Shown: one piece after another, positions 50,427 through 62,581 of the stretch
Numbering within the stretch: the first letter of the stretch is position 1
How the letters are laid out: every line of letters starts with the position of its first letter
Source: Nitratireductor thuwali
GTDB lineage: Bacteria > Pseudomonadota > Alphaproteobacteria > Rhizobiales > Rhizobiaceae
DNA: 64,000 nt
Assembly (NCBI RefSeq): GCF_036621415.1
Contig: NZ_CP030941.1
Span: 4,090,001-4,154,000, forward strand
Reading direction: 5' to 3'
Notes under the pieces: model-generated
Databases searched by the model: none
Seen by the model: only the letters and a program-made list of their open reading frames with translations
Told to the model about the DNA's origin: nothing
Position numbers and translations under genes: made by a program

Positions 50427-51395
50427 TTACGGAATGAGCACGCTCGCTCCCGTTGTCCTGCGGCCTTCGAGATCCGTATGGGCAGCAGCGGCGTCTGCCA
50501 GCTTATAGGTCTGGTTGACCACCACCTCGACCGCCCCCGTTGCGACGACGTCGAACAACTCCCGCGCCGCCGTTTCAAGTTCGCCGCGGTCGGCGATGTA
50601 GGTGAAAATCGTGGGGCGGGTGGCGAACAGCGAGCCCTTCTGCGATAATATGTTGATGCTGAAAGGCGGGATCGGGCCGGAAGACTGCCCGAAGCTCACG
50701 AACAGGCCGAGCGGACGGATGCAGTCCAGCGAGGCCGGAAACGTGTCCTTGCCCACCGAATCATAGACAACGTCGCACATCTTGCCCTTGGTGTATTCGC
50801 GCACCTCCGCGACGAAATCCGCGCTCTTGTAGTCGATGACGTGATCGTAGCCGTGCTTCAGGGCGAGCTCGACCTTGTCTGGCCCGCCCGCCGTGCCGAT
50901 GACCGTCGCGCCGAGATGCTTGGCCCATTGCCCCAAGAGAAGACCGACCCCACCTGCCGCCGCGTGGTACAGGATGGTGTCGCCCTTCTTGACCGGAAAG
51001 GTGCGGCGCAAGAGGTACCAGGCGGTCATGCCCTTGAGCATGATGGCCGCCGCCTGCTCGAACGACACGCTGTCGGGCATCCGCACCAGCCGGTCCGCCG
51101 GCAGCACGCGCCGTTCGGCATAGGCGCCACTGCTGACGCAATAGGCTACGCGGTCGCCGGGCGCAAAACCGCTGCCTTCGCCCGCCTCCAGCACGATGCC
51201 GCTGGCCTCGCCGCCGGGCGTGAAGGGGCGCTCGGCCGGGTAGAGCCCCGTGCGGAAATAGACGTCGATGAAATTCAGCCCGATCGCCTTGTGCTCGACC
51301 AGAACTTCACCCTTTCCGGGTTTAGGTACGGTCACGTCCTCGAGCCGCATGACCTCCGGCCCGCCCGTCTCGTGCACTCGGATCGCTTTCGGCAA
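50427..51395 (-). CDS. Quinone oxidoreductase (zinc-free MDR family)
   Basis: A 322-residue NADPH-dependent quinone reductase. The TTG at 51393-51395 has GGAG 8 bases upstream and gives the usual N-terminus PKAIRVHETGGPEVM. Family parts are NFIDVYFRTGLYP, then LYHAAAGGVGLLLGQWAK (NADPH loop), and GQSSGPIPP. It detoxifies quinones. It follows pcs by 2 bp, so the two share a transcript. Confidence 0.93.
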   Translation of the reverse strand: MPKAIRVHETGGPEVMRLEDVTVPKPGKGEVLVEHKAIGLNFIDVYFRTGLYPAERPFTPGGEASGIVLEAGEGSGFAPGDRVAYCVSSGAYAERRVLPADRLVRMPDSVSFEQAAAIMLKGMTAWYLLRRTFPVKKGDTILYHAAAGGVGLLLGQWAKHLGATVIGTAGGPDKVELALKHGYDHVIDYKSADFVAEVREYTKGKMCDVVYDSVGKDTFPASLDCIRPLGLFVSFGQSSGPIPPFSINILSQKGSLFATRPTIFTYIADRGELETAARELFDVVATGAVEVVVNQTYKLADAAAAHTDLEGRRTTGASVLIP

Positions 51396-51397
51396 CG

Positions 51398-52120
51398 TCA
51401 AGTCTCCTTTTTTCCAAGGCCGGGAATCCACTGCATGATCCCGCCGATAACATAGAGATAGGCGCCGGTGACGCCGATGCCCACGGCGACGATGGGGTCC
51501 ACCTGCATGTCCTGCAACAGCGCCACGCCGCCGAAGGCGCACCAGGCCAGAAAGACCGACAGGTTCAACGGCCTCAGCCGCACGACCCGCACCGGGTGCA
51601 GGAAGTGTATCGGCACGAAGGTGAGCAGCGCCGAGACGACAACGACGGCAAACGAGGCATATTCGCCCGGCCCGATGACGAAGAGCGTGAACACCACCAT
51701 GTTCCAGACGACGGGGAATCCCTTGAAGAAGTTCTCTTTTGTCTTGATGCCCGTGTCCGCGTAGTAGATCGCGCTCGATACCACGATGATGGCCGCCGAC
51801 AGGAACGACAGGCCTTCCCCCATGAACCCGCTCTGATAGAGCGCGAAGGCAGGGATCAGCACATAGGTCACGTAGTCGATGATGTTGTCCAACATGTCGC
51901 CGGACCAGGTGGGCAGCACGTCCTTGACCTCCAGCTTGCGCGCGATCGGCCCGTCAATGCCGTCGACGAGCAGTGCCAGCCCGAGCCACCAGAACATTGC
52001 CGTCCAGCGCTCCTCGCTGGCCGCGACAAGCGACAGGAAAGCGAGGAAGGAGCCGGAAGCAGTCAGCAGATGGACCGAGAATGCCTTGGCCTGCGGCGCG
52101 GTGACCTTCTTTGCCTTCAT
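51398..52120 (-). CDS. pcs: Phosphatidylcholine synthase
   Basis: A 240-residue inner-membrane enzyme that joins choline to CDP-diacylglycerol. The CDP-alcohol phosphotransferase motif is DGIDGPIARKLEVKDVLPTW, then SGDMLDNIIDY, with the conserved Asp set. Seven or so hydrophobic helices follow. This direct route to phosphatidylcholine is typical of rhizobia, Brucella and Agrobacterium, and supports the host assignment. Its last codons carry the ribosome site for the following gene. Confidence 0.94.
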   Translation of the reverse strand: MKAKKVTAPQAKAFSVHLLTASGSFLAFLSLVAASEERWTAMFWWLGLALLVDGIDGPIARKLEVKDVLPTWSGDMLDNIIDYVTYVLIPAFALYQSGFMGEGLSFLSAAIIVVSSAIYYADTGIKTKENFFKGFPVVWNMVVFTLFVIGPGEYASFAVVVVSALLTFVPIHFLHPVRVVRLRPLNLSVFLAWCAFGGVALLQDMQVDPIVAVGIGVTGAYLYVIGGIMQWIPGLGKKET

Positions 52121-52364
52121 ACGCGAAATCCGCCCGTTCCCGTTCGGCCGAAAAGGCCCGACGCCAAGTTTCCGCCCCCCATACCCTGCGGGTAGTTAGC
52201 ATGCGGCAACGCCATGGCGCAGCATCCATTCTTCAAAGGGTGTGGAAAAATCGGCAGCTCTGTCTCCGCTCTGCCTCCAGGTTCCGGCGGGACAGGGTGT
52301 CCGATTGTCCTCAACCGCGACGGTGCTATATCAGCCGGTGAGCTTCAGCAGGATGAGGAAGACG

Positions 52365-53573
52365 ATGCGGCGCGGGCAAGACAAATCGATCATCGTGGCC
52401 GGAACGGGCCCCGTCGGCCTGACCGCCGCCCTCGCCCTGGCGCAGACCGGACGCCAGGTCGTGCTGGTGGGCCCCCGCCCCCGCGCCGAGGACCGCCGCA
52501 CCTCGGCTCTCATGCGCCCGGCCCTGGAATATCTTGAAAGGCTCGGCGTGCTGCAGGCGCTGGAAGAGGTTTCGGCGCCGTTGGCCGTCATGCGCGTGGT
52601 CGACGCCACCAGCCGCCTGGTGCGCAGCGGCACGGTGACCTTCCGCGCATCGGAGATCGATGCGCCTTATTTTGGGTTGAACATACCCAACGTTCACCTG
52701 AACGAAGCCCTGGCGGAAAAGGTGAAAAACCATGGCCTGGTGGAATGGCATGAAACCACCGTCGAGCGCTGGCACGCCGGTGCCGACCACATCGATGCCC
52801 GGCTGGCCGACGGATCGGATATCCTGGCGCCGCTCGCCGTCGCCGCCGACGGCCGCAATTCGCCGGCCCGCCAGGCCGTCGGCATGACGGCCCGTACGAA
52901 AAAGCTGCCCCAGTCGGCGCTGGTGCTCAATTTCGGCCATGCCCGCCATCACGCCGATACCTCGACCGAGTTTCACGCGGAGAACGGGCCCTGCACGCAA
53001 GTGCCGTTGCCTGGCGGTTTTCGCTCGAGCCTCGTCTGGGTGACCAGCCCCGCCGAGGCCGAAGCGCTGTCGGCGCTCGACGATGCATCCCTGTCGGCGA
53101 AGCTGGAAGAGCGCCTGCAATCGGTGCTGGGAAAGGTTTCCGTCGAGCCCGGCCGCCAACTGTACCCCCTCACCGCCATGACGCCGGCGCGGTTTGCGGC
53201 CCATCGGGTGATGCTCGTGGGCGAGGCCGCTCACGTGTTTCCGCCGATCACCGCCCAAGGGCTCAATCTCGGCATGCGGGACATCGCCGATCTGGTGGAG
53301 GTGGTGAGCGCACACGGATCCGACCCCGGCTCCACGATGGCGCTGGCGCTGTACGAAGCGCGCCGCCGGCCGGACATCGTGGCGCGCAGCGCGGCGGTCA
53401 ACATGCTCAATGCATCGCTCTTGTCGTCGCTGCTGCCGGCCCAGCTTGCCCGCAGCGGCACGCTGGGCGCCCTGCGCAGTTTCGCCCCGCTGCGCGGCTT
53501 CTTCATGCGCGAGGGCATGAGCCCGGGCAGCGGCTTCCGCGCCCTTCTGCCGGGCGCGCTCCGCCGGCCGTGA
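52365..53573 (+). CDS. UbiH-family FAD-dependent hydroxylase (ubiquinone synthesis)
   Basis: A 402-residue flavin monooxygenase. The FAD loop is IIVAGTGPVGLTAALALAQT near residues 9-28, then the second FAD motif region RVMLVGEAAHVFPPITAQGL near 284-303, with GLNLGMRDIADLVE. This is the pattern of ubiquinone hydroxylases. The ATG at 52365 has an AGGA site; one at 52353 is also possible. It lies divergent from pcs. Confidence 0.9.
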   Translation: MRRGQDKSIIVAGTGPVGLTAALALAQTGRQVVLVGPRPRAEDRRTSALMRPALEYLERLGVLQALEEVSAPLAVMRVVDATSRLVRSGTVTFRASEIDAPYFGLNIPNVHLNEALAEKVKNHGLVEWHETTVERWHAGADHIDARLADGSDILAPLAVAADGRNSPARQAVGMTARTKKLPQSALVLNFGHARHHADTSTEFHAENGPCTQVPLPGGFRSSLVWVTSPAEAEALSALDDASLSAKLEERLQSVLGKVSVEPGRQLYPLTAMTPARFAAHRVMLVGEAAHVFPPITAQGLNLGMRDIADLVEVVSAHGSDPGSTMALALYEARRRPDIVARSAAVNMLNASLLSSLLPAQLARSGTLGALRSFAPLRGFFMREGMSPGSGFRALLPGALRRP

Positions 53574-53606
53574 AGCGATGGCCGTTCCTCCGGCGGCGAA
53601 AGCGCC

Positions 53607-54569
53607 TCACGGAAACAGATCCGGCGGCACATAGCCGTTGACGATAGCATAGAGCAGCGCGGTGACCGTGACGACCGAGAGCGCCGTGGTCACAAGCACG
53701 CTGGCCGATGCGCGCTGCACCCACACATCGTATTGCTGGGCGAGCACGAAGACATTGGTGGCCGTCGGCAAGGCTGCCATGAGCACGGCCGTATAGACCC
53801 AGACATCCGGAAAATCGCCGACGAGGCTCAGCACCACGAAGCAGAGCGCCGGGTGAAAGCACAGCTTCAGCAGGGCGATCAGCCCCAGTTCGCGCGGCAT
53901 CCGCCGCATGGGGCGCAGCGCCAGCGTCACGCCCATGGCAAAGAGCGCGCACGGCGCGGCCGCCCCCGACAAATACTCCAGCAGCTTGCCCACCGCCTCC
54001 GGCGGCTCGAACCGCAGGAAGGCAGCCAGAACGCCCGCCGCCGTCGCCAGGATGAAGGGATGAAGGATGATCTTCCGCGCGACCTCCAAGGCGAGGCGGC
54101 CGGCATCGCCCCTGCGGCCTCCGGCGATCGCCATCATCATCGGCGCGACCGCGAAATGAGCGACGTTCTCGAAGGAGAATATCAGCGCCACCGGCACCGC
54201 CGCCTCGGGGCCGAACGCCAGCAACACCAGGCCCGGCCCCATATAGCCGATATTTCCGTAGGACGCGGCCAGGCTCTTGATCGTGCTCTCGGCGACCTTG
54301 CCGCGCGAGACCGCCATCGAAACGGCAAACATGAGGCAGAAGACGAGGTATGTGGAAAAGACGACGCCGGCTATATACCGCCACTCCGTCAACCGCTCCA
54401 CCGGCGTCCGTGCAACGAGCTGGAAAAACAGCGCAGGCAACGCCACATAGATGACGAACGTATTCATCCAGCCCAGCGCTTCGGCCGGCTGCCGCGTAAT
54501 TCTGGCTGCGACGAACCCGATAAAGATCAGGCCGAAGAACGGCAGCACCAGGCCGACGACATCGCCCAA
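53607..54569 (-). CDS. AEC-family (auxin efflux carrier) transporter
   Basis: A 320-residue inner-membrane protein with ten hydrophobic helices, split by a Gly/Arg-rich loop. Family parts are FVIYVALPALFFQLVA and YGNIGYMGPGLVLLAFG near residues 104-120. The TTG start (54567-54569) follows AGGGGA at good distance. It is convergent with the hydroxylase gene. Substrate unknown (malonate or other organic acid in relatives). Confidence 0.88.
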   Translation of the reverse strand: MGDVVGLVLPFFGLIFIGFVAARITRQPAEALGWMNTFVIYVALPALFFQLVARTPVERLTEWRYIAGVVFSTYLVFCLMFAVSMAVSRGKVAESTIKSLAASYGNIGYMGPGLVLLAFGPEAAVPVALIFSFENVAHFAVAPMMMAIAGGRRGDAGRLALEVARKIILHPFILATAAGVLAAFLRFEPPEAVGKLLEYLSGAAAPCALFAMGVTLALRPMRRMPRELGLIALLKLCFHPALCFVVLSLVGDFPDVWVYTAVLMAALPTATNVFVLAQQYDVWVQRASASVLVTTALSVVTVTALLYAIVNGYVPPDLFP

Positions 54570-54716
54570 TTCCGCTTCCCCTTCTGCTGGTGCTATCGCG
54601 CCGTGCCGCGGAAAGGCCCTGCGCGGGCCATATCGCCTCTAGATGCGGGTTCGAAGCCGGCTTTCGGGATTGAATTGGCAGTGAAGCTGCGCCACATAGG
54701 TAATGAGGTTCCAAAC

Positions 54717-55049
54717 ATGCAGAACATAAAGACCGCAAAATTTTCGATAGGCCAAGTGGTCCGCCACCGGATGTTCCCCTTCCGCGGCGTTATTTTCGAC
54801 GTCGACCCGGAATTCGACAACACCGAGGAATGGTACGAAGCCATTCCGGCCGAGGTCCGGCCGCGCAAGGACCAGCCCTTCTATCATCTGCTCGCGGAAA
54901 ACGAGGAGACGGAATACGTCGCCTATGTTTCCGAGCAGAACCTGCTGGAGGACGATTCGGGCGTGCCGGTCCGCCATCCTCAACTGTTCGAGCTGTTCGT
55001 CGAGACCTCCGACGGACGCTACGAGCCGCGCATCCGCCACAATCATTAG
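54717..55049 (+). CDS. hspQ: Heat shock protein HspQ
   Basis: A 110-residue protein with the HspQ pattern KFSIGQVVRHRMFPFRGVIF, then PEFDNTEEWYEAIP and QPFYHLLAENEETEYVAYVS, which in E. coli modulates Lon and DnaA stability. GAGG lies 8 bases before the ATG. The gene is followed by a structured repeat. Confidence 0.94.
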   Translation: MQNIKTAKFSIGQVVRHRMFPFRGVIFDVDPEFDNTEEWYEAIPAEVRPRKDQPFYHLLAENEETEYVAYVSEQNLLEDDSGVPVRHPQLFELFVETSDGRYEPRIRHNH

Positions 55050-55055
55050 AGCGCC

Positions 55056-55177
55056 GTGCGTCCTTTCGGACGCACAAAGGACGCTCCAACAGTTTGAATC
55101 TACGCATCGTGCTTTCCGAAGATCGATTCCGATTCTCGGGCCGATGCTGTAGAGGCGCCGTGCGCCAATGGGCGCAC
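55056..55177. repeat. Composite intergenic palindromic repeat
   Basis: Three stem-loops lie between hspQ and ialB: GTGCGTCC-TTTC-GGACGCAC (55056-55075); CCGAAGATCG paired with CGATTCTCGG around ATTC (55116-55139), itself closed by GCATCG/CGATGC (55104-55109 and 55142-55147); and GTGCGCC-AATG-GGCGCAC (55060-55066 type, actually 55160-55166 with 55171-55177). This style of intergenic element is common in rhizobial genomes. The first hairpin may also end hspQ transcripts. Confidence 0.8.
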
Positions 55178-55183
55178 GAAATG

Positions 55184-55210
55184 AAACAGGGCCCGCTTGG
55201 GGCCCCGTTT
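55184..55210 (-). terminator. Terminator for ialB
   Basis: Minus-strand AAACGGGGCCC...GGGCCCTGTTT makes a stem of 11 pairs (one GT) with a 5-base loop, 19 bp beyond the ialB stop. The T run is short (TTT, then CATTT), so terminator strength is uncertain. Confidence 0.7.
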
Positions 55211-55229
55211 CGATGCCGGTGCGCGGATG

Positions 55230-55856
55230 CTACTCCGCCTGCTTGGCCTTTTCCTGGGCCTGCTTGAGCTTCTCGGCGAACTCCTGGTTGTTCTTCGAGA
55301 CAAACTCCTCAAGCTTCTTCTGACGATCGTCCAGCGCCGTGGGCTGAAGCGGCTCGCCGTCATAGGCCTGGGTAAAGCCCTGCAACGTGACCTTGATCGG
55401 GTTTGGCTGGTTCTGGAAATTGACCGATGTCAGCGTCAGTTCCGAGCCGCGCTTGAGCGAGCTCACGATCTGATCGGTCAACTGGGCTTCCGCCACGCAG
55501 CGATCGGGAATGCAGATCGCATAGTCGATCTTCTGGGTGTTGCCGCCGTCGATCTGGAACCCGACGCCGGGCGGGATCAGGCGCGCGGTCGGAACGGCGA
55601 TCTGCAGCACCCGGCGATTGACCTTGCCTTTGACCTCGATCAGGTTCACCGCGGTCAGCAACTGGCCGCTGTCCGTCCGCAACAGATACTGAACGTTGCA
55701 GACGTCTACGTCTTCCTGCTTGGTGCAGGCCTTGAACCAGCCGTCAGGCGCGTCTTCCTGGGCGTTCGCCGAGCCGGCATAGCCGATCATCGCCACGCCG
55801 AGCGCGCCGCAGAGAAGGGTTGCCGTGCGGAACGCTTTCGCTTTGAGGCTCATCAT
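55230..55856 (-). CDS. Invasion-associated locus B (IalB) family protein
   Basis: A 208-residue periplasmic or surface protein with signal peptide (FRTATLLCGALGVAMIGYAG, cleavage near ANA). The body has a WFKACTKQEDVDVCNVQYL motif and AICIPDRCVAEAQL, whose four Cys residues can form the disulfides of the family. The C-terminal 40 residues are a charged helix (KKLEEFVSKNNQEFAEKLKQ). Named from Bartonella invasion proteins, it is common in free-living rhizobia. Confidence 0.9.
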   Translation of the reverse strand: MMSLKAKAFRTATLLCGALGVAMIGYAGSANAQEDAPDGWFKACTKQEDVDVCNVQYLLRTDSGQLLTAVNLIEVKGKVNRRVLQIAVPTARLIPPGVGFQIDGGNTQKIDYAICIPDRCVAEAQLTDQIVSSLKRGSELTLTSVNFQNQPNPIKVTLQGFTQAYDGEPLQPTALDDRQKKLEEFVSKNNQEFAEKLKQAQEKAKQAE

Positions 55857-56132
55857 TATTTCCCGTTCCTCTTGAAACTTGTGGCAGCAGGCTGCCTCTT
55901 CCATCCGCTTCCTGTTGGCGGAATGCGGCGACAGCAAGGCTTGTGCGCGTGTTACAACGCCTGTGCGCTGGAATCCAGTGCCCAAATCGGCAAATATGTT
56001 GCCGGAGATAACGCACCGAAGCCGGCAAGGCTTGCCGGCCTGCCTACCCTGTGAAACCATAATTGGGCCTTGATCGGAGGGCCCATCAGCGCCAGCCTGA
56101 CGACGAATCGCCTGAGACGTGAAGGGATCACC

Positions 56133-57956
56133 ATGCTTCGCCCATTGCTACTGTCGGCCGTACTGCTCGCATCACCTCTGCTGGCGGCCTCCCCCGCTTC
56201 GGCCCAGACGCCGATGCATGGCGTGGCCATGAACGGCGAGCCGGAGCTGCCCGCCGGCTTCGCGAGCTTCCCCTACGCCAATCCCGATGCGCCCAAGGGC
56301 GGCGACATCACCTATTGCGTGGTGGGCACGTTCGACAATCTCAACCCGTTCATCCTGAAAAGCATGCGCACCACGGCGCGCGGCGTGATCGATACGATCT
56401 TCGGGAATCTCGTCTTCGAGCCGCTGATGCGGCGCAATGCGGCGGAACCCTTCTCGCTCTACGGCCTGCTGGCCGAGAATATTGAGATGGACGAGGACCG
56501 GACCTATGCCGAGTTCACGCTCGACGCCGATGCCAGATGGTCGGATGGCAAGCCCGTCACACCCGAAGACGTCATCTTCACCTACGAGACCTTCGCCGAA
56601 AAGGGCCGCCCCCCCTATTCCGGCCGCATGGCCAAGATCGAAAGCATCGAGAAGACCGGCGACCGCAAGGTGAAGTTCACCTTCAACGAAAATGCCGACC
56701 GCGAATTTCCGCTGATCGTCGCGCTGACCCCGATCATCCCCGCTCACGCTTTCGACCGCGAAACCTTCGACCGCACGACCCTCGATCCGGTGACCGGCAG
56801 CGGCGCCTATACGATCGACAAGGTCGAGCCCGGACAGCGTATCGTCTTCAAGCGCAATCCCGACTACTGGGGCGCCGACGTGCCCTCCATGCGCGGGTTC
56901 CACAATTACGACAGCATCACGATCGAATATTTCCTCAACGCCAATGCCCAGTTCGAAGCGTTCAAGAAGGGCATCTGCTCGGTCTATACGGATCTGGATC
57001 CGGTCAAGCTCGAACGGGATTTCGACTTCCCGGCGGTCAAGAGCGGCGACATAGTGGCGGAGTCGTTCGAAATGAGCATTCCGCCGGTCGTGAGCGGTTT
57101 TGTCTTCAACACACGCCGCGAGAAATTCGCGGACCCTCGGGTCAGGCGCGCCTTGTCGATGCTCTACGATTTCGGTTGGGTAAACGCCAATGTCTACAAC
57201 GGCGAATACCAGCGTACGCTCAGCTACTGGCAGGGCTCTGAACTGTCGGCGCTCGGCACGCCGGCCAACGAGATGGAGAAGGAGCTGCTTGCGCCATATC
57301 CCGACAAGGTCACAGCCGATGTCATGGACGGGACCTATGGCAAGGATCTCATCGATGGGCGTGAGATAGGCCGCGACCAATTGCGTGAAGCTGTGGGCAT
57401 GCTGCGGGAGGCGGGCTACGAAATCGATGCCGGTGTGCTCAAGGACCCCGATGGCAATCCGGTCAGTTTCGAAATCCTCATTGCCTCGCCCGAACAGGAG
57501 CGGCAGGCCGCCGTTTTCCAGCGGACGTTGAAGCGGATTGGCATCGATGTCTCGCTTCGCCTGCTCGACGATTCCCAGATTCAAACGCGTAAGCAGACTT
57601 ATGATTTCGACGTGATGATCGGAGCCGTCGGCTTCTCCGGCTCGCTTTCCCCCGGCATCGAGCAGCTCGGCCGCTGGGGCTCGGAAGCGGCCAAGGCCGA
57701 AGGCTCCTTCAACCTTGCCGGCGTCGCCGATCCGGCCGTGGACGCCATGATCGACGCCATGCTCAACGCCCGCGACAAGGAGACATACGTCGCCGCCGTG
57801 CGCGCGCTCGACCGGCTGCTCATCTCGGGCGCCTACATGGTGCCCATGCAGCACAACACGAAAAAGTGGATTGCCTACTGGAATTATCTCGACCATCCCG
57901 AACAGCCCTCGCTGAACGGCTACGAGCTCGACACCTGGTGGCGGAAGGCGGAGTAG
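56133..57956 (+). CDS. Extracellular solute-binding protein, family 5 (YejA-like)
   Basis: A 607-residue periplasmic binding protein with a signal peptide (MLRPLLLSAVLLASPLLAAS, cleavage near ASA). The family 5 pattern is GDITYCVVGTFDNLNPFIL, then LDADARWSDGKPVTPEDVIF. YejA-type proteins of this length bind microcin C-like or murein peptides. AAGGGA precedes the ATG. Permease and ATPase genes are not adjacent, as the next gene is a DsbA-like protein. Confidence 0.92.
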   Translation: MLRPLLLSAVLLASPLLAASPASAQTPMHGVAMNGEPELPAGFASFPYANPDAPKGGDITYCVVGTFDNLNPFILKSMRTTARGVIDTIFGNLVFEPLMRRNAAEPFSLYGLLAENIEMDEDRTYAEFTLDADARWSDGKPVTPEDVIFTYETFAEKGRPPYSGRMAKIESIEKTGDRKVKFTFNENADREFPLIVALTPIIPAHAFDRETFDRTTLDPVTGSGAYTIDKVEPGQRIVFKRNPDYWGADVPSMRGFHNYDSITIEYFLNANAQFEAFKKGICSVYTDLDPVKLERDFDFPAVKSGDIVAESFEMSIPPVVSGFVFNTRREKFADPRVRRALSMLYDFGWVNANVYNGEYQRTLSYWQGSELSALGTPANEMEKELLAPYPDKVTADVMDGTYGKDLIDGREIGRDQLREAVGMLREAGYEIDAGVLKDPDGNPVSFEILIASPEQERQAAVFQRTLKRIGIDVSLRLLDDSQIQTRKQTYDFDVMIGAVGFSGSLSPGIEQLGRWGSEAAKAEGSFNLAGVADPAVDAMIDAMLNARDKETYVAAVRALDRLLISGAYMVPMQHNTKKWIAYWNYLDHPEQPSLNGYELDTWWRKAE

Positions 57957-57960
57957 CGCA

Positions 57961-58653
57961 ATGTTGAAGCAGGAGGCTCCCATCAGCATCGACGTCGTCT
58001 CCGATGTCGTCTGTCCCTGGTGCTACGTCGGCAAGCGCAACCTGGAGCGTGCCCTGGCCGGCATCGACGGTGCGGAGGTCACGGTGCGTTGGCGGCCCTT
58101 CCAGCTCGACCCCACCATTCCGCCCGGAGGCAAGTCGCGGCGCGACTATCTGGTCGAAAAATTCGGCAGCATGGAGCGCTCGGATGCCCTCCACGAGCGG
58201 CTGCGGGAGATGGGCCGGGAAGCGGGTGTTTCGTTCGACTTCGCCGCCATCAAGGTCTCGCCCAACACGCTGGACGCGCACCGGGTGATCCGTTGGGCGG
58301 CGGCCGATGCCGGAGCAAGGACGCAGGACGCCCTCGTCGACCGGCTGTTCCGGCTCTACTTCGAGGAAGGCCGGAACATCGGCGACCATCAGGTGCTGAT
58401 CGAGGCGGCGGGCGCTGCCGGCATGGACCCGAAGCTCGTGGAAACGCTGCTAGCCACCCCCGCCGACCGGCCGGAAGTCGAAGAAGAGATCGCCACCGCT
58501 CAGAAGATGGGCGTTACCGGCGTTCCCTGCTTCCTGCTGGAAGGCCGTTATGCGCTCATGGGCGCCCAGCCGCCGGATGCACTGGCCGACGCCATCGTCA
58601 AGGTCTCCCAGGCCAAGGCACAGGGCGCGCTGGACGAAGCGCCCTCCTGGTAG
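57961..58653 (+). CDS. DsbA-family oxidoreductase (FrnE-like)
   Basis: A 230-residue thioredoxin-fold protein with the active site CPWC (about 18-21, VVCPWCYVGKRNL) and the cis-Pro loop TGVPCFLLEG. No signal peptide, so it is cytoplasmic. Relatives help in oxidative stress. It follows the binding-protein gene by 4 bp and is probably co-transcribed. Confidence 0.92.
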   Translation: MLKQEAPISIDVVSDVVCPWCYVGKRNLERALAGIDGAEVTVRWRPFQLDPTIPPGGKSRRDYLVEKFGSMERSDALHERLREMGREAGVSFDFAAIKVSPNTLDAHRVIRWAAADAGARTQDALVDRLFRLYFEEGRNIGDHQVLIEAAGAAGMDPKLVETLLATPADRPEVEEEIATAQKMGVTGVPCFLLEGRYALMGAQPPDALADAIVKVSQAKAQGALDEAPSW

Positions 58654-58666
58654 TTCCGGAAGGTTT

Positions 58667-62169
<3,503 letters not shown>

Positions 62170-62173
<4 letters not shown>

Positions 62174-62466
62174 TCCCGGACGAGCTTCCCGTCACGTGCC
62201 ATGGCAACCACCTTGCGGAAGGTATCCGTATCATGTTCGGCAGGCACCGGCTTCTCGCCCGTGACCCACGGCATCAGCTCGGTATCGGAAACGCCGAGAA
62301 GGGCTTCGAACGCTTCGAAATCGGCATCGCCCATCGTGCCGATATTGAGGTCGGCGAAGCCGCCCAGCACCAGGTCCATCTCGCGCGTGCCTCGGCGCCA
62401 CGCCCGTACGAGGGCGCGACGGCGGCGGGGATCGAGATCGGCGCTCGTGCGCGTGGTTCCGGTCAT
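62170..62466 (-). CDS. sdhE: Succinate dehydrogenase assembly factor SdhE
   Basis: A 98-residue protein that attaches FAD to SdhA. The family motif is RAWRRGTREMDLVLGGFAD (about 22-40), with the RGxxE motif and a tail DTDTFRKVVAMARDG. It overlaps mfd by the ATGA type and so shares its transcript. It is divergent from recG. Confidence 0.92.
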
Positions 62467-62581
62467 GTCAGGGCCTTTCGCGGTGCGAAGCGCATATAGC
62501 GTGTGACAAGGAGGATGTCAGCCTTGCGCCGCGATTTCTGGTACATAAGCTGTGGCCGACTTCCGGTTAAAGGCCTCAGCG

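Noticed and set aside
56172..57989. A 605-residue open frame on the minus strand opposite the solute-binding protein gene
   Set aside because: It mirrors the codon bias of the real gene, has no ribosome site, and the + strand product has a signal peptide and family motifs.
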